A stretch of 40,746 nucleotides of DNA from contig NZ_PJBZ01000071.1 in the NCBI RefSeq assembly GCF_002835995.1, positions 1 through 40,746 on the forward strand. The letters are read 5' to 3'. Position 1 is the first letter of the stretch; every line of letters begins with the position of its first letter. Of the stretch, positions 18,207-25,573 are shown in pieces. This DNA comes from Psychromonas sp. Urea-02u-13 (GTDB taxonomy: Bacteria; Pseudomonadota; Gammaproteobacteria; Enterobacterales; Psychromonadaceae). The notes under the pieces are model-generated. The model saw nothing but the letters and a program-made list of their open reading frames with translations. It ran no database searches and was not told where the DNA came from. Made by a program: the position numbers and the translations under genes.

Positions 18207-20565
18207 TACTATTCGCTCCGTTAATATTTTTAACTTGTATTTTTTGGATCTTATTAGCTAAAATCGTTAGCTTTTTCGTTTTTTGTTCTGTCTCAGCAAA
18301 ACCGAGTTTATTTTTCCGTTTATTGCTTAACGTAAGAAGATTTTGTTTAAACTGCTTATGTAAATATTCAAGATATTTTGTAACTTCTTTACTAATTAAC
18401 AGACAGTTTTTTTCTAAGTCTTTATTCAACTCAGCTTGATAATTTAGATAAATATCACTTTCGGGTATGGCTATTTGCTTGGCGATTTTATTAACTAATT
18501 TCATTTTTGCATTTTTTAATGCTTCACGTTTATTTTTACTATAAATCTCATCAAATACTTTTTGTTCAAATTCGAGATCATTCTCCAGCCCTTTGATTTT
18601 TCTTGATAAATTTTCTATTTTTGTATCATTAATACTTTGTTTGTTTTGCTCGTCAACATATCGACCTTTTAATTGATTTATGCGCCTTTCAGACTCTATT
18701 TTCTGTTCCGTAAACTGCTTGCTAAGGGCAAGTTTATTTTTATTCCAAGCATCTCTATTACTTGAATCTTTTACAACCCTTGTCCGGGTAACTTCCTTTT
18801 CACCTATCATAAAATCTAAAAATCCTGTCCCCCCTCGTGATTCTGTTGTTTGGTATTCTATTCTCTTATTTTGAACCGCCGGCTCAATACCTAAACGTTT
18901 AACCTCAGAATCTTGGTTGATTTTGTTTTTTTTCAACACCATTTGAGCATGGTTAATCTCAGACTTAAGTACTTTTGACTCAGTGAGACTGTGATTTGCT
19001 TTTAGCTCTATTTGTTGCTGTTGAATTGTATGAATTTTACTGTGTATTTTATTTTTTGATGCAGTTAAATTAACCGGCGAGAAATCAGTATTGATATGGT
19101 GTTCTATTTTTATTATGCGTTTATTACTAATACTTATACGTGGCACAAAACTTTCTGTGCGTTCGGTCGCTTCTTGATATGTTGCTTTTAAAGCTGTAGT
19201 TAAACTCTTTTTATATACTATTTTTAAGTCAGCTAACTGATGGGCTAAGGCATTACCATAATCATTGTTATTTAAGTTCTGATAAAAATTATCGAAATCT
19301 GTTTCGCTATCAACTCTTTTAGTTAATTCAATAATAATATTCTGAAAGCCTAAAGTGATTTCATATTTAAAGTCTTTAATTAATTCTCGTTGGCGATTAG
19401 CAATAAAATTTTGTATTTTTTCACTATTTTTACCTTTTTGTAGATCTATTTTCTCTAGTTGAGAGTCTATTTTTAGTAAGTCTTCATCTATAACATCTAC
19501 CGTTAATATCGCTATTTCGGCGGTAATTTCTTGTAATAGTGCCGAAAGAACAATATCAAAGCGCTCACATATCGATCGTTTTAGTAATTGTTCTTTTTGT
19601 TTTTCAATTACGTCATGCCAAAGATAATTTTGAAATGAAGAAAAACGCGATGTTTGCCACATTGTTTGACGTTGTTCACCTGTAATATTTGCTTTATCTG
19701 TCTCGTATATTTTTTTAATGGAATGATCATTAGCCACTAAAGCGAGCAAAGACGACAAACCAAAAATAGAGGATTTTGGAATATTAATATTAATTGGATC
19801 GCCAATGCTTTCTTGTAATTTCTGATGAAAAAATTGAATTTGTTCATCGTAACTACGGTCTTCTCGTTCATTTAATTCATCAATACGGTTCATTACAAAG
19901 ATGGTGTTATTTTGATATTTACACACTAACTCTAAAAACTCTTTCTCGCTCTCAGTTACGCCTCTAAGCTGAAAAAGACAGATACTAGCATGGGCTTTTT
20001 GAATTTCATTAATGGTGACTTCCCTATGCCCTTCTGCGACTCCATTTAAGCCGGGAGTATCAATAAAAACAACATTGTCTTCAATACCTTCAATATTGAG
20101 ATAGAAATGAACTCCCTCTATTTCTGATACAACATCTACGGTATTTGAAAAGGTAGTTGTGTACTGCTTTAGCAAATCCTTATCTTTATCTAAATCTAAA
20201 ATGACCGGTTGTTTGCTTGGCTCAGTAAAATGAACCTCTATTTGGTTGATTTTAGAATTATCTTTTTTTACACAATGAACATAGGTAACAGTTGCAGTTG
20301 TCTCTGAAAGTCCATGCAGTAAAATATCTTGACCAATAAGCGCATTAATAAAGGTTGATTTACCTGAACTGAACTCACCTACAACGGTGATTCTAAACTC
20401 TTGATTATCGAGTTGTGACTTTAACTCTTTAGCAGTGTCTAGATAATGAGTGTAATGTTCTTCTAACTCTTTAATTTTGAAAAAATCATTAAATAAATTT
20501 ACTGTTATTTTTGTATTATCGCTAACAATTTCAATTGCCTTTTTTATCTTTGTTGTAGCTACCAA
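18196..20565 (-). CDS. Dynamin-like GTPase A, first gene of the six-gene operon
   Basis: This 789-residue bacterial dynamin-like protein has G1 GEFSSGKS (63-70), G2 LSETTATV, G3 DTPG (169-172) and G4 NRID (226-229). A long helical/coiled-coil region follows, broken by RGGTGFLDFMIG (577-588), the counterpart of the RGG element in paralogue B. The start codon is TTG, supported by AGAGG six bases upstream. As the leading gene it has 159 bases of AT-rich upstream DNA with a palindrome that could bind a regulator. Pairs of unequal dynamins are known in bacteria (for example LeoA and relatives, or the paired Campylobacter DLPs); three in a row is less usual. Confidence 0.85.
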   Translation of the reverse strand: MVATTKIKKAIEIVSDNTKITVNLFNDFFKIKELEEHYTHYLDTAKELKSQLDNQEFRITVVGEFSSGKSTFINALIGQDILLHGLSETTATVTYVHCVKKDNSKINQIEVHFTEPSKQPVILDLDKDKDLLKQYTTTFSNTVDVVSEIEGVHFYLNIEGIEDNVVFIDTPGLNGVAEGHREVTINEIQKAHASICLFQLRGVTESEKEFLELVCKYQNNTIFVMNRIDELNEREDRSYDEQIQFFHQKLQESIGDPININIPKSSIFGLSSLLALVANDHSIKKIYETDKANITGEQRQTMWQTSRFSSFQNYLWHDVIEKQKEQLLKRSICERFDIVLSALLQEITAEIAILTVDVIDEDLLKIDSQLEKIDLQKGKNSEKIQNFIANRQRELIKDFKYEITLGFQNIIIELTKRVDSETDFDNFYQNLNNNDYGNALAHQLADLKIVYKKSLTTALKATYQEATERTESFVPRISISNKRIIKIEHHINTDFSPVNLTASKNKIHSKIHTIQQQQIELKANHSLTESKVLKSEINHAQMVLKKNKINQDSEVKRLGIEPAVQNKRIEYQTTESRGGTGFLDFMIGEKEVTRTRVVKDSSNRDAWNKNKLALSKQFTEQKIESERRINQLKGRYVDEQNKQSINDTKIENLSRKIKGLENDLEFEQKVFDEIYSKNKREALKNAKMKLVNKIAKQIAIPESDIYLNYQAELNKDLEKNCLLISKEVTKYLEYLHKQFKQNLLTLSNKRKNKLGFAETEQKTKKLTILANKIQKIQVKNINGANSNAR

Positions 20566-20604
20566 GTGAACCTCTATTTGTAATTTATTATTTTAATTAT
20601 TTAC

Positions 20605-20619
20605 TTAAGCAACGCTTAA
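20605..20619. promoter_or_regulatory. Palindrome upstream of the dynamin operon
   Basis: A perfect inverted repeat, TTAAGC-AAC-GCTTAA, lies 40 bases before the TTG start of dynamin A in an AT-rich leader. It may be an operator. No confident -35/-10 pair was found: TTGGGT and TATAAC occur on the minus strand near 20650-20675, but with a spacing of about 20 bases. Confidence 0.3.
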
Positions 20620-20724
20620 TCTCAAAGCATTCATCTAAATTTGGTTATAAAATTATTTTTATATGTACTACCCAATACTGAAGTAGCGTAGAAAACTTAG
20701 CCACATAGCCCTCGGACACCCTTG

Positions 20725-21606
20725 TTACACTAGGCTCAAAGATCGCTCTTCAATCTTGGATTGATCTAACTTCACAAGTTCTTTTTTTAAGTATTGTCCG
20801 ATCTTTTTCTGTTTAAAATCAGAATGGCCATCTGCATATTCAGTGACATCAAGATTGAGTAGATTAATACAATTTTCTTCGCATAACGGGGTTAAACCTG
20901 CAGGCTCATGGTCAAATAAACAGCCCATTGGATATGCGTTTTTTAATACTAAATCGTTCTGGCTCATACAATTAATAAATTTTGTCTCAGGATGTTTTTT
21001 GAATATTTCCAACCATTCACCTTGCTCCGATGACACTGCACCCGCCAATAAATACGCAACACTAACAACTGGTTTATCAAGCTCAGCGAGGGTATGGCGA
21101 ACTACCCTTGCACCTAGTGAATGTCCCATCAATATCGCACCATGTAACGATTCGTTACCCTCTAGCTCTGCAGCAAGTTCAACACCAACCTGATTACTTT
21201 CATGGAATGCATTTTTCCATTGGCCAGTTGCTGTACTTAGCGCGTCGAAAACACTCATTTGAATTGACTTAGTGGCTAGCATTTCCGTACGCTCAGGTAC
21301 TAAGCCGCTGTCTGTCGCTATACTAGTAAGATCACCCGCATTCCACCTTGCGTGTAGCACCTCATTATGAGGGTACAATTCATCAACAACCTCTAACCAA
21401 TCAGAGACATCCTCACTCTTCTTAGATAAAAAACCATTGATGATAATGATTGATGGCTTTATGCCTTTTCTTACTTCAACTAATTTCAAAGCAGGCTCTG
21501 AGCGTGTTGCTCGATCGGTCTGATTATCCTTTGCTAAAAAGGACTTTAATGACTCTAAGTGTTTACTGAACAAAACTTCTCTCTTAATTAATGATGATTG
21601 CCACAC
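20725..21606 (-). CDS. DUF726-like alpha/beta hydrolase
   Basis: This 293-residue protein has the nucleophile elbow GHSLG (161-165, Ser163), an acid candidate in SQNDLVL (Asp218) and a histidine in ADGHSDF (His261): a complete serine-hydrolase triad in the right order. The segments IIIINGFLSKKSEDVSDW and LHARWNAGDL resemble DUF726, the TMCO4 family. The substrate is unknown; a lipid or peptide ester is possible. There is no signal peptide, so it is cytoplasmic. It lies 46 bases after the TetR gene and 159 bases before dynamin A, all on one strand, so it may be co-regulated with either. Confidence 0.72.
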   Translation of the reverse strand: MWQSSLIKREVLFSKHLESLKSFLAKDNQTDRATRSEPALKLVEVRKGIKPSIIIINGFLSKKSEDVSDWLEVVDELYPHNEVLHARWNAGDLTSIATDSGLVPERTEMLATKSIQMSVFDALSTATGQWKNAFHESNQVGVELAAELEGNESLHGAILMGHSLGARVVRHTLAELDKPVVSVAYLLAGAVSSEQGEWLEIFKKHPETKFINCMSQNDLVLKNAYPMGCLFDHEPAGLTPLCEENCINLLNLDVTEYADGHSDFKQKKIGQYLKKELVKLDQSKIEERSLSLV

Positions 21607-21652
21607 TCATCTCTGATAAATTTTCTAACGTTTTAATATTTACAGTCATCCG

Positions 21653-22132
21653 CTAACTAGCATGACCCGCTTTAGCCAATTCCATCACGCTCAAACCTAA
21701 TACTTGATAAATTGCGTGTTGCGCTTTTTCTTCGCTTCCCCACTCTTTCGCTATCATGCCTTTTAGCTTGGTAATACCTGCAATCGTCATGGCACTCGTT
21801 GCTTGGCTTGTGGCATTAGCAACGAGAAGATGAACCACCATTGCGAAGATTTTTCTCTCTGCTAATGCAGTTCCCCAGCTATTAATAAACGTTTCTGGTG
21901 AGGTGAAATCGAGTTTATTAAGCATGATCGGGAATACTTTGTCTTTTAGCGTTAAACCAAAATCCATTTTTGTGGGGTAATAGGCCTGTACGCTACTTTT
22001 ACTGAGACCGAGCTCTTTTGCGATGTTATTTAAGGTGATGTAATCCCAGCCTTTATCAAAAAAGCAGTTCACGACTATCGCATCATATTTTTCTTTATTT
22101 TGAGCGCGCTGTACCGCGGTTATCTTCGCCAT
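21653..22132 (-). CDS. TetR-family transcriptional regulator
   Basis: This 159-residue repressor-type protein has a TetR helix-turn-helix at about 10-55 (FDKGWDYITLNNIAKELGL, then SKSSVQAYYPTK) and a short helical ligand or dimer domain. The start at 22132 is chosen for the strong GGAGGAAT just upstream; a longer frame would extend into the zinc-ribbon gene and lacks a signal. The ATG overlaps the stop codon of the zinc-ribbon gene (TAATG). It is shorter than most TetR proteins (about 190-200). It probably regulates its own operon; the ligand is unknown. Confidence 0.8.
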   Translation of the reverse strand: MAKITAVQRAQNKEKYDAIVVNCFFDKGWDYITLNNIAKELGLSKSSVQAYYPTKMDFGLTLKDKVFPIMLNKLDFTSPETFINSWGTALAERKIFAMVVHLLVANATSQATSAMTIAGITKLKGMIAKEWGSEEKAQHAIYQVLGLSVMELAKAGHAS

Positions 22133-22251
22133 TATTCCTCCGGATCTTTTAAAACATTTTTCCCACAACACATGCATATTGGATCTATGTCGGGTGGCAT
22201 GACGATAATAAAGTCACAATGAGGGCACAAATCACCTTGGTTTACAGACAT
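22132..22251 (-). CDS. 39-residue zinc-ribbon protein
   Basis: A short frame encodes MSVNQGDLCPHCDFIIVMPP followed by DIDPICMCCGKNVLKDPEE. Two cysteine knuckles, CPHC (9-12) and CMCCG (26-30), form a minimal zinc ribbon. The ATG has GGAT a few bases upstream and the stop shares one base with the TetR start, so the two are translationally coupled. Such tiny zinc ribbons often serve as protein- or nucleic-acid-binding adaptors. It is probably the first gene of the operon with TetR and the hydrolase. Confidence 0.65.
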   Translation of the reverse strand: MSVNQGDLCPHCDFIIVMPPDIDPICMCCGKNVLKDPEE

Positions 22252-22459
22252 AGTTAATCCATTTAATAAATAAGAGAAAGTAAAGTATACGTCCCGATAA
22301 CGCAAAGTAAAGTGTATTCTATGGGTTTTGTTAATGCTGCGTTTAAATAGGCCTTAGGAAGCGGTATAAAAATAGCTTCTCCGAGTTCGATGTGCAGGTT
22401 GTTTTTCATGACGCAAATAATAAACTGGCGAATAAAACATCCTCACACCGCAATATAAT

Positions 22460-22745
22460 CAGCTCGCTCAGGGGTAATCGTCGAGGGCTTTTTGCTATCA
22501 GCTCATTGAGATTATGGCGCTCTGGGAAGGTCGACTTATTACCAATCACCTGTGTGGCGCTTTTGGCATTGGACGACAACAAGCCTCCAAGGATATTAAT
22601 GCTTATATTTTGTTGCATCCCGCTAATTTAGAATACGATAAAAGCGCCAAAGGTTATGTTCCTAGTAAAGCGTTCTGCCCTGCCTTTATGAAGGTACTGC
22701 TAATGAATATTTACGTCTACTTACGCCTTGAATTAAGCCATTTTT
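22460..22745 (+). pseudogene. Decayed WYL-family regulator, N-terminal half
   Basis: The frame YQLIEIMALWEGRL, then TNHLCGAFGIGRQQASKDIN and LEYDKSAKGYVPSKAFCPAF is the typical N-terminus of a second WYL-regulator subfamily common beside defence genes. It is broken: an in-frame TAA lies upstream near 22470, and near 22694 the expected continuation GTANEYLRLLTP is found only in the next frame, followed by a stop. The WYL domain itself is missing. A 36-codon frame at 22795-22905 is an unrecognised leftover. The first 200 bases of the gap (22262-22459) show nothing else. Confidence 0.7.
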
Positions 22746-22990
22746 CTACGCAAAATTTAGCTCACATACTTAATGGAATTGGTATTACTCACTGATGCAA
22801 TATGTATTAGATAAGTTAATGATCACTGTCGATCCCGTAACGGGTGAACCGACCTCACAATTGATGTTACAAAATAGATCTGAACTGAAAAATCATATTA
22901 AGTAAGGTGACGGGGAAAATTAAAGGGATTGGATTAAGTGTAAGAAAAGATACTTAAGCAGATTCCAAAACATGCCACTAAAATGCTTTC

Positions 22991-23114
22991 GGAAGTGAGC
23001 TTTCAGACTTGTATTTGTTGCGAACGATCCGCCTGCAGGACTGAAGTCCCACTTCCAAAAATGCGGTCCATACTCCCTTGGAAGTGAGCCTTTAAGCTTG
23101 CATTTTTGCGACAT
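22991..23114. repeat. Pair of approximate 34-bp direct repeats around a dispersed 30-bp unit
   Basis: GGAAGTGAGC followed by a T-rich stretch, CTTG and a TTTTTGCGA-like end occurs twice, at 22991-23024 and 23081-23114. Between them, 23035-23064 is one copy of the 30-bp unit (core GGACTGAAGTCC) that forms the large array near 32.4-33.2 kb. The arrangement resembles the repeats at the right end of the window and belongs to the same dispersed family. Confidence 0.55.
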
Positions 23115-23157
23115 CACAAAGCAAGCAGGCTACGACAAACAATTTTTGTAGTCTGCT

Positions 23158-23209
23158 TTACCCATTCCTATGAAAATAGTTGCTCAACTGTTTTCATAGG
23201 AATAAACAT
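23158..23209 (-). terminator. Stem-loop overlapping the end of the GNAT toxin gene
   Basis: ATTCCTATGAAAA (23164-23176) pairs exactly with 23191-23203, and the pairing continues inward through AGTTG/CAACT after one mismatch, giving a 19-bp stem with a two-base loop. The last codons and the stop of the toxin lie inside it. No strong T run follows; it may terminate transcription or protect the mRNA end. Confidence 0.45.
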
Positions 23210-23698
23210 TCTTACACGTCCATTGAGTTCACATAAAACTTCAAAGCCAAACTTAGCGTAAAATGACTCTGCATTTTTTGTTAAGCAATCAACAACAATG
23301 GCATAAGCTCTCATATGAGCATTAATTTCCCAAAGGTATTCTAGTGCTTTAATTAAGCTCACTTTTCCTAACCCACTTCCGTGGAACTCTTTATGAACAG
23401 CAAGTTGTGCTAAAAGGAAAACTGGAATTGGATAACGTGGCAATTTTTTAGCCATTGATTTTGGTAAAGCTTCATGGCTAATCGAACTCGGTGCAATACT
23501 ATAAAAAGAACAAATTGGATGTTTTTGATTTGGCAACGGCATTGAACCAGGCAAAACCATAGTACGGCTGATACCAGCTTGCATATGCTTAGCTGCTCGA
23601 GTTTGAATAAAATCATTTAGCTCTTTTTCACCGCAGTCAAATGACGACCGATCATGCTCCAACTTATCTAATTCTTTAAAGGTCTTGGAATAACTCAC
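23168..23698 (-). CDS. GNAT-family acetyltransferase toxin of a type II toxin-antitoxin pair
   Basis: This 176-residue protein matches TacT/AtaT-type toxins, which acetylate the amino acid on aminoacyl-tRNA and stop translation. The acetyl-CoA loop is HGSGLG (106-111) with the preceding LAQLAVHKE strand, and the catalytic-region tyrosine is in SFYAKFGF (Tyr147). The N-terminal FDCGEKELNDF is characteristic of these toxins. The start is GTG, overlapping the antitoxin stop by four bases (GTGA), so the two are translated together. All expected motifs look intact. Confidence 0.85.
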   Translation of the reverse strand: MSYSKTFKELDKLEHDRSSFDCGEKELNDFIQTRAAKHMQAGISRTMVLPGSMPLPNQKHPICSFYSIAPSSISHEALPKSMAKKLPRYPIPVFLLAQLAVHKEFHGSGLGKVSLIKALEYLWEINAHMRAYAIVVDCLTKNAESFYAKFGFEVLCELNGRVRMFIPMKTVEQLFS

Positions 23699-23964
23699 TT
23701 AAAACCACCCTTTTTAGCAAATTCAGCAGCTTCAAGTAGTGCTTTATTTGGTGATTTAGCCTCATTACAGGCAAGCATGAATTGGTCAAATACATTTGCT
23801 TGAACTGTAATACCTTCATGTTCAGAAATTACTTGAGTTGCATCATCATCCATTAACCGGACAACATATTCAGTTAAGCTTTTTAAACCCAGTAACGCGG
23901 ATGCTTTCTCAGCTTTAGCTTTAATTTCTTCATCTAAACGAATATCAAGTCTTGCTGTAGCCAT
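23695..23964 (-). CDS. DUF1778 ribbon-helix-helix antitoxin
   Basis: This 89-residue antitoxin has an N-terminal ribbon-helix-helix (RLDIRLDEEIKAKAEKAS, residues 5-22, with LLGLKSLTEYVV after it) that binds the operon's own promoter. A flexible C-terminus wraps the GNAT toxin and blocks its active site. The ATG has GAGG seven bases before it. Its stop overlaps the toxin start. Repeated TACGGA motifs upstream are probable operator half-sites, consistent with autoregulation in this family. Confidence 0.87.
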   Translation of the reverse strand: MATARLDIRLDEEIKAKAEKASALLGLKSLTEYVVRLMDDDATQVISEHEGITVQANVFDQFMLACNEAKSPNKALLEAAEFAKKGGFK

Positions 23965-23978
23965 AACGTCCTCTCATT

Positions 23979-24059
23979 TGTACGGACATATTCCGCAATT
24001 AATTAAGAGTATAAATTTTAAACATAAAAAAATCAACATGTACGGAACTAATACGGATT
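23979..24059 (-). promoter_or_regulatory. Probable operator region of the toxin-antitoxin operon
   Basis: Just upstream of the antitoxin the motif TACGGA occurs three times (23981, 24041, 24052), and the first lies in an inverted repeat CGGA-CATAT-TCCG (23983-23995). The DNA between is very AT-rich and should contain the promoter. Repeated half-sites are expected for ribbon-helix-helix autoregulation. Confidence 0.45.
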
Positions 24060-24448
24060 ATATCCTGTGCTATCCAAGCATAAAAAATATACTGGTACTG
24101 TGCGTTTCCAAAACATAAAGAGATCTCGTCACTAGGAGGGAGCGATAAACGCATCAACTTTAGCCAACAAAATTACAAAAGAGCCTTTGTTCGCAAAAAT
24201 AGCTTGTAAGTCTACGTACTCAAGCGATTAAGGGCCGATCCGATTTAAGTGCCTAAATTTATATTTGTTATTGCAAATAGGACTAGAAGTAATAACTTAC
24301 ATCTCTTAATATACTCATAACTCATTTAAAATGCGTATTTAAGGTGTGTGTTCTCCCTGTTCAACATAGAAATACAAAACACAAATAAAGCACATTATGC
24401 CAACAGTAAACTGATGCCAGTACGCACTTAACTAACCCTGGATAAACT
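24060..24448. other. Intergenic stretch between toxin-antitoxin and CYTH genes
   Basis: About 390 bases with no convincing gene. It includes an isolated AGGAGGGAG (near 24137) not followed by a usable start codon in a long frame, which hints at a lost gene. AT-rich sequence near 24260-24350 probably holds the promoter of the CYTH gene, but no clear -35/-10 pair is seen. Confidence 0.35.
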
Positions 24449-24916
24449 ATGCAAGAAATTGAACGTAAGTTTTTAATTAAAAATGACAGCTTTAAAAACG
24501 AGGTTGCGAGTGAAACTCGTATTGTCCAAGGTTACTTGAACTCAGCTCCTGAACGCACGGTGCGAGTTCGACTCAATGGTGAACAAGGCTTTTTAACTGT
24601 TAAGGGCATTAGCAGTGAAAGTGGTACCTCGCGCTTTGAATGGGAGAAAAAGATTCCCAAAGAAGAAGCGTTAGCATTGCTCGCAATATGTGAAGCCGGT
24701 GTTATCGACAAAACGCGTTATTTAGTCCCCTGCGGTCAGCATACTTTTGAAGTCGATGAGTTTTATGGTGACAACCAAGGGTTAATCGTCGCTGAAGTTG
24801 AATTATCAAGTGAAGATGAAGCCTTCTCAATACCTACATGGTTAGGCGAACAAGTGACGGGTCAGGCTAAATATTACAACTCGATGCTAGTTAAAAATCC
24901 CTATAAAAATTGGTAA
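24449..24916 (+). CDS. CYTH-domain triphosphatase family protein
   Basis: This 155-residue single-domain CYTH protein has the signature ExExK at residues 3-7 (EIERK), then basic strands RTVRVRLNG and FLTVKG, and the acidic strand TFEVDEFYGDNQGLIVAEVEL, all lining the tunnel that binds triphosphate with metal ions. Short bacterial CYTH proteins usually hydrolyse inorganic triphosphate or thiamine triphosphate; a few are class IV adenylate cyclases. The length fits the short triphosphatase type. GGATAAACT precedes the ATG. It is monocistronic and looks like a core gene embedded in accessory DNA. Confidence 0.85.
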   Translation: MQEIERKFLIKNDSFKNEVASETRIVQGYLNSAPERTVRVRLNGEQGFLTVKGISSESGTSRFEWEKKIPKEEALALLAICEAGVIDKTRYLVPCGQHTFEVDEFYGDNQGLIVAEVELSSEDEAFSIPTWLGEQVTGQAKYYNSMLVKNPYKNW

Positions 24917-25093
24917 GTGATTCGTGGCGAGGAAGTTAATAGTGGACTAACGAAGGTGGGCTATATTAACGATGCACTAATGAATATCAATGACAGAATT
25001 CCAACGCTTATTTACAAGTATTGAACACACAGAAAGCCGTAAGTAAGCCACCTCAATCAAAACTTTAGAGCAGCCCCCATTTCCGATGCTGTC

Positions 25094-25164
25094 GATGAGG
25101 CAAATAGAAACCTTATTCGACTCATAAAATGAGGCGAATAAGGTGGTTAATTGCCTCATTTTAT
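25094..25164. repeat. Fold-back repeat, copy 1
   Basis: This 71-bp element starts GATGAGGCAAATAGAAACC and ends TTGCCTCATTTTAT. It has nested inverted arms (ATGAGGCAA/TTGCCTCAT and CCTTATTCG/CGAATAAGG) plus a direct ATGAGGC repeat. A close copy in the same orientation lies just upstream of the Fic gene at 29539. No gene start is attached to this copy. The remaining sequence 24917-25093 shows nothing else. Confidence 0.6.
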
Positions 25165-25426
25165 GAAAATTGATGAAAATACAAACACATATAATACTTA
25201 ACGTGTAATTATTGTTCTATAAAATCAAAACATTAAAAGCAGTCTTAATTAACACCACCGATAGCCAACCACAACCACAACCAATCAAAATTGACCTTTT
25301 CAGGTTTAATTTTAAAGAAAAAGTCCATAATTGACACAAACCTTGTTTAAACCTCCATTTATGAGCTGTAGTTAGCGATAAAACACATGCCCCGCACTTC
25401 AAAAAATTTACCAATTGGAAAATATG

Positions 25427-25523
25427 ACCACGAAGCCACTTCGTTACACAGAGAACACGAAGAAACCAATAACAAAAAATATAATTTTATCTTTAGCCTT
25501 CTTTTTCATCGTGCCTTCGTGGT
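25427..25523. repeat. Inverted-repeat element of the ACCACGAAG type
   Basis: The 97-bp segment begins ACCACGAAG and ends with the exact complement CTTCGTGGT, with further CACGAAG copies inside. Sequences like this are scattered in intergenic DNA of many bacteria. It lies between the CYTH gene and the end of the GTPase operon; the 250 bases before it hold no convincing gene. Confidence 0.5.
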
Positions 25524-25573
25524 TAATTTCTTTTGAATTTACAAACTAGTATTACCTAGCACCTAATATGAGG

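Noticed and set aside
25217..25345. Small tryptophan-rich minus-strand peptide frame
   Set aside because: A 27-codon frame with a repeated TGG/TTG pattern exists, but the nearest AAGG is about 12 bases from the ATG and nothing else supports expression.
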